Below, piece by piece: positions 46,650-55,935 of a stretch of DNA of 64,000 bases (within the stretch, counting starts at the first letter, position 1; each line of letters starts with the position of its first letter). The translations under genes and the position numbers were made by a program. The stretch is from Psychrobacter urativorans (GTDB lineage: Bacteria > Pseudomonadota > Gammaproteobacteria > Pseudomonadales > Moraxellaceae). A model generated the notes under the pieces. It saw nothing but the letters and a program-made list of their open reading frames with translations. It had not been told where the DNA came from and made no database searches. The stretch spans positions 1-64,000 of the forward strand of contig NZ_CAJHBR010000002.1 of NCBI RefSeq assembly GCF_904846695.1. The letters run 5' to 3'.

Positions 46650-47259
46650 GAGAATCCTTGGTAGAGTAAGCCGCTGCAAATTCAGCGAACTTGATGCATA
46701 CCACTGATAACCGTTCATCATATAGAGTGTTTATTGAAAATAATCAATAAAGGCTCTATATGGCGTCTGACGTATTTTGGTGGTAGTGCCGAGTGTCTTA
46801 TCCTTGCTTGTCACAGTCAAACTACAGTAGCTTTATCCAAAGCAAGTAGTAGCAAATAACAATCAATTTAATCCATCACATAGGATTAGTAGATAAGATA
46901 TGAGTCAGAAATAACCCTAGTACTAAAGCAGTATTAAAGCGTTATTTAAGTACACAAAATCATCGGCAACAATTACTCTTGGTCATCCCAGACCCAAAAT
47001 CGTAGGCGATGTTATCAATCTCATAATTCACGTCAACCTAAGCTAACGTGGCGACGTAGTATAGCATAATAAATACATTATGCTTATATATTTTAACTTT
47101 TTAGTTAAAGGTAGTGGTTAAACCGTAAAGCTTAGCTCAATAATAGTGTTTTAACTTCTAGTGTTTTTTAGCAACTATCTTGCAAAGTGCGTCAGCAAAG
47201 TACTGCTTTGCCCCTCTGCCATACCAGATTGATTGCCCGTAGCGAGGACAGAAAACCTT
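46650..47259. other. long leader region of the DEAD-box gene
   Basis: No gene is visible in 610 bases. On the minus strand a good -10 box, TATACT, lies at 47058-47063, which would give a 5' leader of about 400 bases. Long leaders are known for cold-shock genes; the structure here was not determined. Confidence 0.45.
47058..47063 (-). promoter_or_regulatory. candidate -10 element of the DEAD-box gene
   Basis: TATACT on the minus strand in an AT-rich region, about 400 bases before the start codon. The -35 element is not clear. Confidence 0.35.
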
Positions 47260-48378
47260 TTAACGTTTCACTTGCGATACTAAAGTGGGTAGCCACCAAG
47301 CACCACCCTCAGCTATCAAACGACAAAGACCCGTAGTACCTTCCTTACTTTTAGCAAAGCCTTTCCCAGTCCATACCCATTCAGTAATAGCCAAACAGTC
47401 TCCGATACCACGCCCCTTTTGTACTGAACTGATAATACCTTTTTCATCGTAAGCAGTAGCAGAGGTAGTGACTAGTTTTGGATTGTAAGGTTGGCGATCA
47501 TTCATGACCCACATGCCATCCCCAGTGTTGTAAGCGCCTGACCAGCAGTTATGTTGCGCTAATAATTGAGTGCTGTTTAGACGTTTAACCTTCCATGGGT
47601 TCTTGTTATATAGCCTTGGGCAGTCATTGCTTAGATCTTTGATCGTGCCTTTCATGATATCACTCAATTGCGAGGACTTAAGGCTAAAGCTTTTATTACT
47701 ATTGGCATCGGCAACTGCATTAGGAAGCACTAAGTTTAGCTGCGGGGCATCTACAGCTGCTAACACATTACTGTTGGGCTTATTAGGTTTTGGATTAAGC
47801 AAGGCGCTGGGTGTGCCGACTCGCCCTTGTGCTTCATCAGCTTTTAGCATGATGGCTGTAGCCCCATGATCTGATACTTGCCAGCGTGAGTTACGCACTA
47901 CTAGCTCAATCTTGCTAGATTTAGTAAGGGAGTCTAATAAGGTTTTGACTTGACTACTAGAAAGAGCTGCATAGCCAGCTCCTAATGATGAAGACGTGGT
48001 CTCCCCTAAGTCTTTGCCATCAATAAATAGTGACACCCGATGACGATTACCTAATTCTAACAGCGCTTTATTAGAGCCGTTTTTGTCACCACCGAGCTTA
48101 ATATCGCCCGTTATTTCAGCTCTATTACCCGCTTGACGAGTCAATAATATAGACGCTGGAAAGTCACTAGTGAAATCAGTTTGATAGCCCGCCATACGAC
48201 AAGTGCGAGTATTATCACAAACCAGTTGCCAATCTTGGTTAATTAACTCTACAGGGGTGGCAGCTATGCTACTTAGGGGACTAATCATGATAGTGCCGAT
48301 GGCAGCTAGTAACTTCAGACTAAGGTTACGCCATCTAGTGTTAGACTGCTGAATAATAGGGTCGATAGTTAGCATCAC
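47260..48378 (-). CDS. DUF1176 exported protein
   Basis: This 372-residue periplasmic protein has a signal peptide (LLAAIGTIMISPLSSIAATP). The mature start QDWQLVCDNTRTCRMAGYQ is typical of DUF1176, which has N- and C-terminal repeats of similar form. Six or more cysteines suggest disulfides. A Pro/Asn-rich linker lies near residue 195. The function is unknown. The N-terminal 20 residues before the signal are unusually long, and a later start is possible. Confidence 0.82.
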   Translation of the reverse strand: MMLTIDPIIQQSNTRWRNLSLKLLAAIGTIMISPLSSIAATPVELINQDWQLVCDNTRTCRMAGYQTDFTSDFPASILLTRQAGNRAEITGDIKLGGDKNGSNKALLELGNRHRVSLFIDGKDLGETTSSSLGAGYAALSSSQVKTLLDSLTKSSKIELVVRNSRWQVSDHGATAIMLKADEAQGRVGTPSALLNPKPNKPNSNVLAAVDAPQLNLVLPNAVADANSNKSFSLKSSQLSDIMKGTIKDLSNDCPRLYNKNPWKVKRLNSTQLLAQHNCWSGAYNTGDGMWVMNDRQPYNPKLVTTSATAYDEKGIISSVQKGRGIGDCLAITEWVWTGKGFAKSKEGTTGLCRLIAEGGAWWLPTLVSQVKR

Positions 48379-48770
48379 TGGCCTCGCAATTAGACTAAAT
48401 AGGGTCAGCTTGTTATAACTACTGACTTTCTCATAAGGTTAGGTACTCATCTTAACTTATCTATGTTTCTATCTGTTATATCTATGTTTCATCATGTAAT
48501 TATTGAAGCATTTAGGCAAATTTACTTAGGATAATCAATATTACGCCGCTCTTAGAACTAGTGGTTACTCTAACAAACGAATAAAGGCCAATAGAACGGT
48601 ATATTGTCTATTGGCCTCGAGATAATTACTGGTTGGTAATTGGTTCTAGTGGTTAGTTTATGGCTCAATAACCATTAAACATAACTAGTTATTTGCTAGC
48701 TATTTGCTAGTTATAGTTCATTGATAGCCTTAGTTTATCAGCCACTAGAGTTTAAAGATAAACCTTTGCC
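48379..48770. other. intergenic with a hairpin
   Basis: It contains the 10-bp perfect inverted repeat GGCCAATAGA (48586-48595) and TCTATTGGCC (48607-48616), which may end the yghU transcript although the T run is weak. Nothing else was seen. Confidence 0.5.
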
Positions 48771-49631
48771 TTAACTAATAGGCTGTAGCTCTAAGTCCAC
48801 TGCGCGTTTGACCGCAGGACGATCCGCTATGGTTTGCGCCCATCGCTGTAGGTTTTTGTAGTCAGCTACTTGTAGGAATTCAGCGGCATCATAGAGCTTG
48901 CCGAGCGCTAACTGACCATACCAAGCCCAAATGATAATATCTGCAATATTATAATCTGACTCATCATCGCCACACATATAAGTGCTAGTTGCTAAATGTT
49001 GGTCTAGAACATCTAGCTGACGCTTAGTTTCCATAGTGAAACGGTTAATAGGATATTCCATTGGCTCTGGCGCATAAGCATAAAAATGTCCAAAACCGCC
49101 TCCTAAGTAGGGACCACTACCCATCTGCCACATTAGCCAAGACAAACACTTAGCTCGTGCTGCAGCCTGCTGCTTATCACTTTGTAGCGGTACAAACCTC
49201 TCAAACTTCTCCGCTAAGTACAATAGGATAGAGCCTGATTCAAATAGAGCTATAGGCTGACCTTGCTCATCAGTTACAGAGTGATCGACTAAGGCTGGAA
49301 TCTTAGAGTTAGGGTTTATGGCGACAAAATCAGAGCCAAACTGATCGCCTGCAGAGATGTCTATTTTATAAGCATCATAGGCCGCTTGTTTTATACCCAA
49401 CTCGCTAAGCTCTTCTAACAGAATATTTACTTTAACTCCATTAGGGGTGTTCAATGAGTACAATTGCAACGGCGCGTCGCCTACTGGTAGCTTTTGCTGA
49501 TGACGTGATCCGGCCGTCGGACTATTAGTGCTAGCGAACTTGCCACCATTTTCTTTATCATTAGTCCAGATTTTAGCGGGCATATAAGCGGCCTCTTGAG
49601 TAGTACTAGTTTGCTGGTTATCGTTACTCAT
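48771..49631 (-). CDS. yghU: YghU-type glutathione S-transferase (disulfide reductase)
   Basis: This 286-residue protein aligns by eye along its length with E. coli YghU, a Nu-class GST with disulfide-bond oxidoreductase activity using glutathione. Shared blocks are PAKIWTNDKENGGKFA, LPVGDAPLQLYSLNTPNG, NPNSKIPAL, ESGSILLYLAEKF, GGGFGHFYAYAP and RPAVKRA. The thioredoxin-like domain carries the active TPNG turn. It is a cytoplasmic enzyme. It is transcribed away from the MFS exporter. Confidence 0.92.
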   Translation of the reverse strand: MSNDNQQTSTTQEAAYMPAKIWTNDKENGGKFASTNSPTAGSRHQQKLPVGDAPLQLYSLNTPNGVKVNILLEELSELGIKQAAYDAYKIDISAGDQFGSDFVAINPNSKIPALVDHSVTDEQGQPIALFESGSILLYLAEKFERFVPLQSDKQQAAARAKCLSWLMWQMGSGPYLGGGFGHFYAYAPEPMEYPINRFTMETKRQLDVLDQHLATSTYMCGDDESDYNIADIIIWAWYGQLALGKLYDAAEFLQVADYKNLQRWAQTIADRPAVKRAVDLELQPIS

Positions 49632-50057
49632 AAAAAATCCTATTATTTGTATCGTTATATTATATATATCGTTGTTAACGGCTGGGGTTTATTAAGCCGG
49701 TTTATTACAGTTAGCTGTTGGGCTGAGATTGTATTTATAATGAAAGCTTAAGAGAACATGTATACCGTAAAAGCTAGCTATCGGCAAAAATCTAAATAAT
49801 CAATGCCCTACTATAGCGAGTGCTGGTCTCAGCAATAAAGTGCGCTGATGTAAGTAGTGTAGGTGTTTCTAAACGATAGCCCAGTGGCGCTTTACTAAAC
49901 TGTGATTTGACAGTGGTATTTAGCACGACAGCAAACAGTTACTTTGCTCATCTTTAATTACTGCAGAGTTGTTCTTATACTACAGAATATTTTATAAATC
50001 TCTTCTAAATAGACTGCGCGAAAGCTTGTATGCTGCCGCTGCGGTGGTGATATTAAT
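49632..50057. other. divergent promoter region of yghU and the MFS gene
   Basis: 426 AT-rich bases without a visible gene or strong repeat. Confidence 0.4.
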
Positions 50058-51434
50058 ATGGTGACGCTAAGCGCAACACAAAGTAAATATCTGCCCTATG
50101 TGTTAGCGGTGGCATTATTTATGCAGATTTTGGATGCAACTATCCTAAATACCGCCTTGCCACAAATGGCACAAGCACTGGGCGAGTCACCGTTGAAGAT
50201 GCAATGGGCAGTCATCAGCTATGCTTTAACTTTGGCGATATTTATTCCTATTAGTGGCTTTTTAGCGGACAAATATGGCACTCGACGAGTATTCTTATCG
50301 GCTATTATCGTATTCTGTATTGGCTCTATACTCTGTGCTACTGCCCCTAATTTAGATTTTTTGATTGGCGCACGTATCGTACAAGCTATTGGTGGAGCGA
50401 TGATGACGCCAGTTGCACGCTTAATCCTAGTCAAGTCCTACCCTCGTAATAAACTACTAACTGTTATGAACTTTGCGGTTATTCCCGCTTTAATCGCTCC
50501 ATTGGTCGGTCCCTTGCTTGGCGGTTATATAGTGCAATACGCCAGCTGGCATTGGATATTTTTGATCAATGTGCCGATGGGTGTGGTTGGTTTTATTTTA
50601 GGCAAAAACTTGGTGCCAGCGCTATTTGAGGAAACTGAGGGTTTAGACTGGCGAGGCTTTGTGCTATTTGCTTTAGCTGCTTGTGGTCTGACCTTGGCAG
50701 TAGAGCTTGGTTCACAAGCTGGGCGTGGGTTTTATGGGTTGCTATTAGTACTTGGTGCAGGCTTATTCCTAACGGGCTATATATGGCATGCCAAGCGCTA
50801 TCAGCAGCCATTATTTCCTTTAAGTTTATTCAGTATTCGTACCTTTCGGATTGGCATCGTCGGCAACTTATTTACTCGCTTTGGTATTAGTGCGGTACCG
50901 TTTTTATTACCCTTATTATTACAAGTAGTATTTAAGTATTCACCTTCGCAGGCAGGATGGCTATTAGCGCCTATTGCTGTTGGTGCTATCGGGGTTAAGC
51001 CCTTTGTCAGTAAGATTATCCAACGTTATAGCTATCGCAAAGTATTAGTCTACAATACCTCGCTATTAGGCCTACTAATTATTGTTTTGGCACAGTTTGG
51101 AGACGCTTCACAATGGCCTTGGTTCATTCCGGTACTGACAGTGATGGGTGCTTGCAACTCTATGCAATTTAGTGCGATGAATACTATCACTATCGGCGAT
51201 TTACAAGGTCAGCAAATCAGTAGCGGTAATAGTCTTATGGCGGTCAATCAGCAGTTGGCAATCAGTTTCGGTATTGCCAGCGGTGCAGCGCTACTGAACT
51301 TGCTACGTGAGCGTTTACAACTCGATATTTTGACGGCGTTTCAGATCACTTATTGGATACTAGGTATCGTGACCATAGTCTCAGGGCTACATTTTTTACG
51401 TCTGAAACCTGAAGATGGTCGCGGGCTCTATTAA
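50058..51434 (+). CDS. MFS exporter, DHA2 family (MdtD-like)
   Basis: This 458-residue inner-membrane drug:proton antiporter-like protein has 14 predicted spans. Family motifs are LDATILNTALPQMAQ in helix 1, motif A GFLADKYGTRRVF and motif C-like PALIAPLVGPLLGGYIVQY. It resembles MdtD of E. coli, but no two-component system or MdtABC partner is present. The substrate is unknown. GGTGG lies before the ATG. A strong terminator follows. Confidence 0.87.
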   Translation: MVTLSATQSKYLPYVLAVALFMQILDATILNTALPQMAQALGESPLKMQWAVISYALTLAIFIPISGFLADKYGTRRVFLSAIIVFCIGSILCATAPNLDFLIGARIVQAIGGAMMTPVARLILVKSYPRNKLLTVMNFAVIPALIAPLVGPLLGGYIVQYASWHWIFLINVPMGVVGFILGKNLVPALFEETEGLDWRGFVLFALAACGLTLAVELGSQAGRGFYGLLLVLGAGLFLTGYIWHAKRYQQPLFPLSLFSIRTFRIGIVGNLFTRFGISAVPFLLPLLLQVVFKYSPSQAGWLLAPIAVGAIGVKPFVSKIIQRYSYRKVLVYNTSLLGLLIIVLAQFGDASQWPWFIPVLTVMGACNSMQFSAMNTITIGDLQGQQISSGNSLMAVNQQLAISFGIASGAALLNLLRERLQLDILTAFQITYWILGIVTIVSGLHFLRLKPEDGRGLY

Positions 51435-51450
51435 AGGTTAAAGGTTATAA

Positions 51451-51492
51451 AAAAAAGCCAGTATCAGAGCTGAGGCTGATACTGGCTTTTTT
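51451..51492. terminator. bidirectional terminator
   Basis: AAAAAAGCCAGTATCAG and its exact complement form a 17-bp stem with an 8-base loop between the MFS gene and the convergent bacterioferritin gene. Confidence 0.9.
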
Positions 51493-51576
51493 GACTGGAT
51501 AAGCATATAGATATGAGCAATTAACTCTAGCTAGAGCCGCCCTTGCAGACGCTAGAGTCTATATAGCGCCTTTTAT

Positions 51577-52056
51577 CTATGGCGTATCATCATCGATTTG
51601 TGACTGAATATAGTTCTGTATGCCGATACTAGTAATCAGATCTTTTTGAGTATCTAACCAGTCATCATATTCTTCGTTACCATCTTTGAGCTTGACTAGT
51701 AGCTGGCGAGAAACATAATCTTTATGCTCTTCACATAGGCTGACCGCCTCAGTGATGATATCGAACTTTTGCTGCTCTAGACGCAAGTTACAGTCAATCA
51801 TCTCAGCCACATCTTCAGCGATAAACATCTTACCTAAATCTTGTAGATTAGGCAGACCACCTAATAATAATATACGACTAATCAGCTCGTCAGACCACTT
51901 CATCTCAGCGATAGACTGCTTATAAAAATTGTCATTTAGGGATTCAAGTCCCCAGTGCCGAGCGATACGAGCATGCAAAAAGTATTGATTGATAGCAATC
52001 AATGACTGCCCTAATACTTTATTCATTGCACGAATAACTTCTTTATCGCCTCTCAT
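51577..52056 (-). CDS. bfr: bacterioferritin subunit, heme-type without a complete ferroxidase site
   Basis: This 159-residue four-helix ferritin-like protein aligns with E. coli Bfr. The heme ligand Met52 is kept (AEMKWSD). Several di-iron ferroxidase residues are changed: Glu18 is Ser in GQSLIAINQ, His54 is Trp and the EEGH region near residue 127 is altered (GNEEYDD) without the His. It is therefore probably the heme-binding partner of a mixed shell with the adjacent subunit. AGGAG precedes the start. It is the second gene of the pair, 78 bases downstream. Confidence 0.88.
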   Translation of the reverse strand: MRGDKEVIRAMNKVLGQSLIAINQYFLHARIARHWGLESLNDNFYKQSIAEMKWSDELISRILLLGGLPNLQDLGKMFIAEDVAEMIDCNLRLEQQKFDIITEAVSLCEEHKDYVSRQLLVKLKDGNEEYDDWLDTQKDLITSIGIQNYIQSQIDDDTP

Positions 52057-52134
52057 TCTGTCTCTCCTTACTAATTATCAGCCAATTACTAGCTATCTTG
52101 GTATCTACTAGGACCGTTATCTATCAAACCTCAA

Positions 52135-52623
52135 CTAAACTAGATTTGGTGGTACTTCAGCCATTTGGCTCTGTAGATAATTAGGCAGGCCAATCATATC
52201 GATAAGACGCAATTGCTGCTCAAGCCAATGAGCATGGTCTTCTTCAGTATCTTTTAGCTGCTCAACTAACATATCACGGGTCACATAGTCGCGCTCTTGT
52301 TCACAGATAGCGATACCTTCTTTGAGATGTTGTTGTACTTGATACTCAAGGTTAAGATCAAGTTGTAGCATTTCAGGAACAGTTTTGCCAATATGAATAG
52401 CGTTGACACTCATATTCGGTGTGCCGCTAAGCATTAGAATACGGCGAATGATAGCTTGGGCGTGCAGGGTCTCATCTGCCATCTCGTGATGAATACGATC
52501 ATATAATTTACCATAGTGCCATTCAGCATACATCTCAGAATGGATAAAGTATTGGTCACGAGCCGCTAACTCTCCCCCAATTAAAAAGTTTAAATAATCA
52601 ATAACTTTTTGGCTGCCTATCAT
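52135..52623 (-). CDS. bfr: bacterioferritin subunit, ferroxidase-type without heme ligand
   Basis: This 162-residue bacterioferritin retains the ferroxidase residues by alignment: Glu18 (GGELAARDQ), Glu51 and His54 (ADETLHAQ), Glu94, Glu127 and His130 (EEDHAHW). The heme-ligand position 52 is Thr instead of Met. It should oxidise iron but not bind the inter-subunit heme, complementing the neighbouring subunit. GGGGAG precedes the start. Bfd, which reduces bacterioferritin heme to release iron, is encoded 300 bases upstream on the same strand. Confidence 0.9.
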   Translation of the reverse strand: MIGSQKVIDYLNFLIGGELAARDQYFIHSEMYAEWHYGKLYDRIHHEMADETLHAQAIIRRILMLSGTPNMSVNAIHIGKTVPEMLQLDLNLEYQVQQHLKEGIAICEQERDYVTRDMLVEQLKDTEEDHAHWLEQQLRLIDMIGLPNYLQSQMAEVPPNLV

Positions 52624-52920
52624 AACGTTGCTCCCCTGTCATATTATATATCTTAGCTCAATATAGTAACACATAGACGCTGTCAGAGGCGTAGCGCTAG
52701 CGAACTAAGAATAAGATGTCAGTTGGCAATGATAACTAATTCTATATTCCATACTATAGACTGTATATTCTATACATAGTACTGCATTTATAATGTTTAT
52801 GAAGTATGCTTTTAGCCATAAAATAACCGCCCAACTCAGGATGAGTAAAAGGCGGCATAGGCAATACTATTTTTGGGGCTAATATCTAATACAGTTATTT
52901 ACAGATCGGGTTAGCTATAA

Positions 52921-53112
52921 TCAAACCGCGTAGGCTAAAACATCCAGCTTAGAGTGGTGCGCTTCTAAATAATCATTAACCATAGGCTCGCAGCATCCAC
53001 AACAAGTAGCTACATCTAGCGCGTCTTTTAGACCATCAAGGGTATTAATACCAGAGGCAATGGCCACTTGGACTTGTTTTTCTTTTACGCTATTACAGAT
53101 ACATACGTACAT
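52921..53112 (-). CDS. bfd: bacterioferritin-associated ferredoxin Bfd
   Basis: This 63-residue [2Fe-2S] protein of the BFD-like fold has ligands in MYVCICNSV and TCCGCCEPMV (two C-x-C-like pairs with an extra Cys). Bfd docks on bacterioferritin near heme and passes electrons to mobilise iron. GGGGAA precedes the ATG. It lies close to both bacterioferritin genes. A candidate Fur-like AT-rich site is upstream. Confidence 0.92.
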   Translation of the reverse strand: MYVCICNSVKEKQVQVAIASGINTLDGLKDALDVATCCGCCEPMVNDYLEAHHSKLDVLAYAV

Positions 53113-53167
53113 GGATTTTCCCCTACATTATCCTGACTTATTGTTTATTGATATCCCAATAAGTTTA

Positions 53168-53190
53168 TAATAACGATAACTATTACTATT
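53168..53190 (-). promoter_or_regulatory. weak Fur-box candidate upstream of bfd
   Basis: The minus strand reads TAATAGTTATCGTTATTA, an imperfect palindrome of Fur-like composition about 60 bases before bfd. Bfd genes are commonly Fur-repressed, but the match is partial. Confidence 0.3.
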
Positions 53191-53368
53191 TACAATAGCT
53201 TTTAGCTAATTGAATCAGCACGGTGTTTATGATTGATTATTTAAATGAAATCAACTATCGCCCTCTACAATCAATACTAACTCTAAATCGTTGCCACCAT
53301 TCGCTACCTATTATTAAGATGATGTGTTACTAATATTCTTTTATGTGAGAATAGAAGGTTTTTAGTCG

Positions 53369-53499
53369 ATGAAAGGTAACAATAATATGATGAATGGTAA
53401 TAAATTTGCTAAAATTGCGAAACTTAATAATAATTGGCTGCAGAATTTGCTATATTAGGTGGCCTATTAACCGTTGCAACTGCTTACACTGCCCATTGA
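53369..53499 (+). pseudogene. possible frameshifted small exported or membrane protein
   Basis: From ATG 53369 a frame reads MKGNNNMMNGNKFAKIAKL and stops at 53459. In another frame, from about 53437, LAAEFAILGGLLTVATAYTAH continues to a stop at 53499 and looks like the hydrophobic half of the same small protein. A one- or two-base slip in the AATAATAATT tract near 53428 would join them. AGAAGG lies upstream. It could also be chance. Confidence 0.3.
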
Positions 53500-53695
53500 T
53501 GCTCTTTTGAGCTCAAAAGTAGTCAATATATCGTTTATTACCATGACGATTGATGCCCCTATTTACTAGATATATAGTTGCTAATCCCTCAATGACTTGC
53601 CAGTTCAATTATCGATTGTCGGGTTGATTTGTAATGGTTATGGCAACTAAAATGAAACGCATATGCAGGTTGAAAAATACATTTGGAGATACTCT

Positions 53696-54037
53696 ATGTC
53701 TGACAATAACTTTACGGTACAACCTACTGAGTTGACCATACAACCTATTGAGTTGTTTAAAGTACTGTCTGATCCTACTCGCTTGAAACTATTCCAAATC
53801 TTGTTCCAAAAACAGGCTCGTTGTGTTGGTGAATTAGTCGAGATGCTTGAGCAGCCACAGCCAACGATATCAAGACACTTAAACCATCTCAAAAAACTGG
53901 GTATCTTAAATGCCGTTCGAGAAGGTACTTGGATGTGGTATGAGATGTCTGATGACTTGCCTGATTGGTGTCAAAATATATTACAGACCACTTATCAAGC
54001 GTTATCAGAACAACAAGATATCATGAGTGACCAATAG
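53696..54037 (+). CDS. ArsR/SmtB-family regulator
   Basis: This 113-residue winged-helix repressor has FKVLSDPTRLKLFQILFQ, ARCVGELVEMLEQPQPTISRHLNHLKKLGIL and REGTWMWYEM. It keeps only one cysteine at the ArsR metal-site helix (RCVGEL instead of the CxC pair) and has one near the C-terminus, so its signal could be metal, sulfur or redox. The start at 53696 follows GGAG. It converges on the sulfate uptake operon but need not control it. Confidence 0.85.
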   Translation: MSDNNFTVQPTELTIQPIELFKVLSDPTRLKLFQILFQKQARCVGELVEMLEQPQPTISRHLNHLKKLGILNAVREGTWMWYEMSDDLPDWCQNILQTTYQALSEQQDIMSDQ

Positions 54038-54060
54038 CTATCTATTTGTTGTGATGGCAG

Positions 54061-54100
54061 CTAACAAAAAAGACCTAATAGATTAGGTCTTTTTTGTTAG
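54061..54100. terminator. bidirectional terminator
   Basis: CTAACAAAAAAGACCTAAT and its exact reverse complement form a 19-bp perfect stem with a 2-base centre, between the ArsR gene and cysA. Confidence 0.9.
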
Positions 54101-54169
54101 GAATCAGGTTGTGCTCGATAGTTTTTATTAACAGTTTCTATTAAAGACTACCGTTAAACATAGTTTAAA

Positions 54170-54892
54170 TTATACTATGTCTAGGAAGTCGCTGACAAAG
54201 GCGTTAGTAGGGTTATGAATCAGCTCTTCTGAGGTGCCTACTTGCTCAACACGGCCATGATTCATAACTACAATTTCATCGGACACCGCACGGGCCTCTT
54301 CTTGATCATGAGTAACCATAATGCTAGTAATTCCTAGCTCGTGATGAATATTCTTCAGCCAACTACGCAGCTCTTTACGCACTTTGGCATCGAGCGCGCC
54401 AAACGGCTCATCCAATAGCAACAACTTAGGTTTTACAGCTAAGGCACGTGCTAGAGCAATACGTTGACGTTGACCGCCAGACAATTGATGTGGATAGGCA
54501 TTGGCCACTTGCGGCAGTTGTACTAACTCCAACAGCTCCGCTACTCGCTTGTTAATATCTGCCTTATTAGGTCGCTCAGCTTTTGGCAGTAGTGTCAGCC
54601 CAAAGGCGACGTTATCAGCGATATTTTTATGACGAAATAATGCATAATGCTGAAACATAAAGCCGATATTACGCTTTTGTACTGGGGTATTAGTCACCTC
54701 AAGCTCATCGAATAATATCTGTCCAGAGTCGGCGTATTCAAGTCCAGCAATAATACGTAGCAAAGTCGTTTTACCACAGCCTGAAGGACCTAATAGCGTG
54801 GTTAGCTTGCCCGTAGGCACAGTGATATTAATGTCGTTTAGCGCATTGAAGTCACCAAAGCTTTTATTCACATTTCTAATTTCAATACTCAT
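54170..54892 (-). CDS. cysA: sulfate ABC transporter ATPase CysA, short form
   Basis: This 240-residue ATPase energises sulfate/thiosulfate uptake with CysT and CysW. Motifs are Walker [10 protein letters not shown], the signature [16 protein letters not shown], Walker [10 protein letters not shown] and the H-loop VTHDQEEA. It closely follows E. coli CysA up to about residue 235 and then stops (SDFLDIV); the usual C-terminal regulatory domain of about 110-120 residues is absent. A clean terminator 70 bases later suggests the short form is the real gene, not a sequencing error. It is the last gene of the operon. Confidence 0.92.
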   Translation of the reverse strand: MSIEIRNVNKSFGDFNALNDINITVPTGKLTTLLGPSGCGKTTLLRIIAGLEYADSGQILFDELEVTNTPVQKRNIGFMFQHYALFRHKNIADNVAFGLTLLPKAERPNKADINKRVAELLELVQLPQVANAYPHQLSGGQRQRIALARALAVKPKLLLLDEPFGALDAKVRKELRSWLKNIHHELGITSIMVTHDQEEARAVSDEIVVMNHGRVEQVGTSEELIHNPTNAFVSDFLDIV

Positions 54893-54992
54893 GTTTCAAT
54901 ACTCATATCGGTTGCTATTCTTAGGTTTGTTAAGTCATAGTCTTTAGTCATGCCTGCCACTCATTTATACGGGTAGCTCACTAGGCCGTTAA

Positions 54993-55934
54993 CTACTGCT
55001 GGGAGTCAGTAGGACTCTTTAAATCAATGGTCGCATTGGCGCTTACTGGTAGCTCAGGCGCACTAACTAAACGCTCAGATTTAGCAAATTTACGATCTTG
55101 CAGGTTGGTCATGACTTGCTGAACTAATAGCGTCACTAAGGCTAAGGCTGCCAATATGCTGGACAAAGCAAAAGCGGCAGTAAAGTTATAATCATTATAA
55201 GCAATCTCTACCAACAGCGGCATAGTGTTAGTCTCACCGCGGATGTGACCAGATACTACACTCACCGCACCAAACTCACCCATAGCTCGCGCATTAGTCA
55301 AAATCAACCCATATAACAAGGCCCACTTAATATTAGGTAAGGTAATATGCCAGAATGTCTGCCAACCGCTAGCGCCTAGTGTCAAAGCGGCTTGTTCCTC
55401 AGAATCACCTTGAGATTGCATCAAAGGTATCAGCTCACGTGCTACAAAGGGAAAAGTGACGAATAAAGTGGCTAAAATAATCCCAGGCACCGCAAAAATA
55501 ACTTGGAACCCCATGCCTTCGAGCCAGCCGCCGATAGGAGAGTTAAGACCGAATAGCAAGATAAACATTAGCCCTGCAACTACTGGTGACACTGAAAAGG
55601 GTAAATCAAGTAAAGTGGTGACTAGCTGCTTACCTTTAAATTGGTAACGAGTGACTAACCAAGCAATTGCCACCCCCATCACCATATTAATCGGTACTAC
55701 AATAGCCGCAGTAATTAAGGTCAGCTTAATAGCTTGTAAGGCTTCAGGCTCTACAAGAGAAGCAATATACAATGCCCAACCATTTTTAAGGGCTTCGTAG
55801 AACACCGCAAGTAGCGGAAAAACCAACATGATAATCATAAATAAGACAGCAATAGTAATAAATAGACGTCTAATCCATGGCGTATCTTTGGTCGCAGGAT
55901 TGCTTTGATAATCGTAGCTATTGGCTATTTGCAT
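54993..55934 (-). CDS. cysW: sulfate ABC transporter permease CysW
   Basis: This 313-residue inner-membrane permease has about six spans. The EAA-type coupling loop is EEQAALTLGASGWQTFWHITLP. The sequence FGAVSVVSGHIRGETNTMPL is typical of CysW. A hydrophilic C-terminal tail of about 30 residues is extra. One base separates it from cysT, so the two are translated together. It forms the channel with CysT. Confidence 0.94.
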   Translation of the reverse strand: MQIANSYDYQSNPATKDTPWIRRLFITIAVLFMIIMLVFPLLAVFYEALKNGWALYIASLVEPEALQAIKLTLITAAIVVPINMVMGVAIAWLVTRYQFKGKQLVTTLLDLPFSVSPVVAGLMFILLFGLNSPIGGWLEGMGFQVIFAVPGIILATLFVTFPFVARELIPLMQSQGDSEEQAALTLGASGWQTFWHITLPNIKWALLYGLILTNARAMGEFGAVSVVSGHIRGETNTMPLLVEIAYNDYNFTAAFALSSILAALALVTLLVQQVMTNLQDRKFAKSERLVSAPELPVSANATIDLKSPTDSQQ

Positions 55935-55935
55935 C

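Larger units (their letters stand above)
53113..53695. other. intergenic between bfd and the ArsR gene
   Basis: It holds the Fur-box candidate and the possible frameshifted small gene. Otherwise I see only AT-rich sequence with divergent promoters. Confidence 0.4.
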
